Assembly (NCBI GenBank): GCA_903632075.3 | Contig: CAHIKZ030004296.1 | Span: forward strand, 1,152,501 to 1,216,500 | Source: Acanthosepion pharaonis | Lineage: Eukaryota; Mollusca; Cephalopoda; Sepiida; Sepiidae | Direction: 5' to 3' | Length of the DNA stretch: 64,000 nt | Shown here: positions 63,376 through 64,000 of the stretch, piece after piece | How positions within the stretch are numbered: position 1 is the stretch's first letter | How the letters are laid out: every line of letters begins with the position of its first letter | The notes under the pieces: model-generated | What the model was told of the DNA's origin: nothing | The model's database searches: none | Seen by the model: the letters and a program-made list of their open reading frames with translations, nothing else | Made by a program: the position numbers and the translations under genes

Positions 63376-63625
63376 CTTTGAGAAGATCTGGACAGAGATC
63401 ATCTTGAGATGATCTGGAGACCCTTTCAAAAAGATTCAGATATCCTTTCAAAAAAGAGCTTGGGCAGATCTGATAATCCTTTTTTTATAAAAAAAAAAAA
63501 AAAAAAAGAGAGAGAGAGAGAGAGAGCTTGAAAAGATTTGGTGATCCTTTCAAAAAGGAGCTTGAAAAGATCTGGAGATTCTTTCAAATAGAACTTGAAA
63601 AGATCTGGAGATTCTTTCAAAAGCT
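63376..63625. repeat. 33-bp minisatellite (AGATCTGGAGATTCTTTCAA type)
   Basis: Units such as aaaagatctggagattcttt recur with a period near 33 bp, giving a minus-strand peptide repeat ESPDLFK. A poly-A/(GA)n insertion at 63487-63526 interrupts the array. Units on the left are more diverged. Confidence 0.8.
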
Positions 63626-63819
63626 CGTTTTGATATAGATACTCCTTTTAAGATCATTGTCATGAAGCCAAATGAAAGAGGAAGTATTAATCATGTCTTC
63701 TGCAAACACTTAATAAATAACTTATTAACAGACTATTTATACATGAAGCAGCACTTAATATGCTTCTACAGATATAATGACGTTTCTTTTTGGCCTTGTA
63801 CATTTTGAAATAGATCAGC

Positions 63820-63965
63820 GATATTTGGGTAATGCTTAGCAAGCTTGTCTAGCAACCTATTACTATTATATAGTGAGTTTGATCCTCACTGGGTGGCTCA
63901 CACTTATGGCCTTGTAACAAACCAATTCTAAACATGACTCAAAGAGTCCTGGCAAATAGATTTGA
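63820..63965 (+). mobile_element. SINE-1 single unit, good match
   Basis: gggtaatgcttagcaagctt as box A, gtgagtttgatcctcactgg as box B, then ccttgtaacaaacc and gactcaaagagtcctggca. It resembles the units at 19.7 kb and is the clearest reference copy. Confidence 0.6.
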
Positions 63966-64000
63966 ATCATATAATAAAACATTGGTTCTTTATCTATTCA

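Overview
The window is animal nuclear DNA of the kind found in cephalopods, most likely an octopus. It is AT-rich and full of (TA)n arrays, and it is packed with decayed LINEs, tRNA-derived SINEs, Tc1/mariner relatives, a Penelope-type fragment and a Helitron fragment. I see no intact host gene, no rRNA operon and no functional tRNA. The organism call is inference: the repeat types and the style of the SINEs fit coleoid cephalopods, but no host protein is present to confirm it. Nearly all long open frames come from (TA)n, polypurine or LINE sequence.

Family names used below are mine. LINE-A and LINE-B are two jockey/CR1-like non-LTR families known here by their 3' ends. LINE-C has a C2H2 zinc finger at the protein end. 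LINE-D is RTE-like. LINE-E carries a restriction-like endonuclease (NeSL/R2 type). SINE-1 is a tRNA-like monomer of about 105 bp. SINE-2 is a unit of about 200-250 bp. SINE-3 is about 330-385 bp. SINE-4 is about 470 bp. Rep-E and Rep-G are unclassified dispersed repeats.

Layout. 0-10 kb: TA arrays, a LINE-A tail, three SINE-3 copies, a GIY-YIG (Penelope-like) fragment, a Tc1 3' end, LINE-B, and three foldback palindromes. 10-20 kb: LINE-C, an element with duplicated 95-bp segments, SINE-2, LINE-A/B tails, a large palindrome, SINE-4, and a dead mariner with a short duplicated piece beside it. 20-30 kb: a tandem SINE-1 array, Rep-G, a composite TA-minisatellite region that has a second copy at 60 kb, LINE-C, a Tc1/hAT/LTR-like mosaic, and one unexplained open frame on the minus strand. 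30-40 kb: LINE-D, LINE-E, LINE-A tails in tandem and inverted arrangement, Rep-G twice, SINE-2, a Tigger/pogo fragment and an IS630/mariner-type transposase. 40-50 kb: LINE-D, LINE-A (including the best-kept copy), SINE-3, SINE-2, and a degenerate 5S-rRNA-like sequence. 50-64 kb: LINE-B interrupted by a 1.4-kb TTAA-flanked element, an 828-bp TA-flanked element, a Helitron helicase fragment, polypurine minisatellites, SINE-4, the second copy of the composite repeat, and a CCAAT-rich stretch ending in a consensus splice donor.

Nothing here works as a pathway or operon. The main interest is structural: palindromic elements beside TA arrays, nested insertions with readable target duplications, and tandem SINE units.
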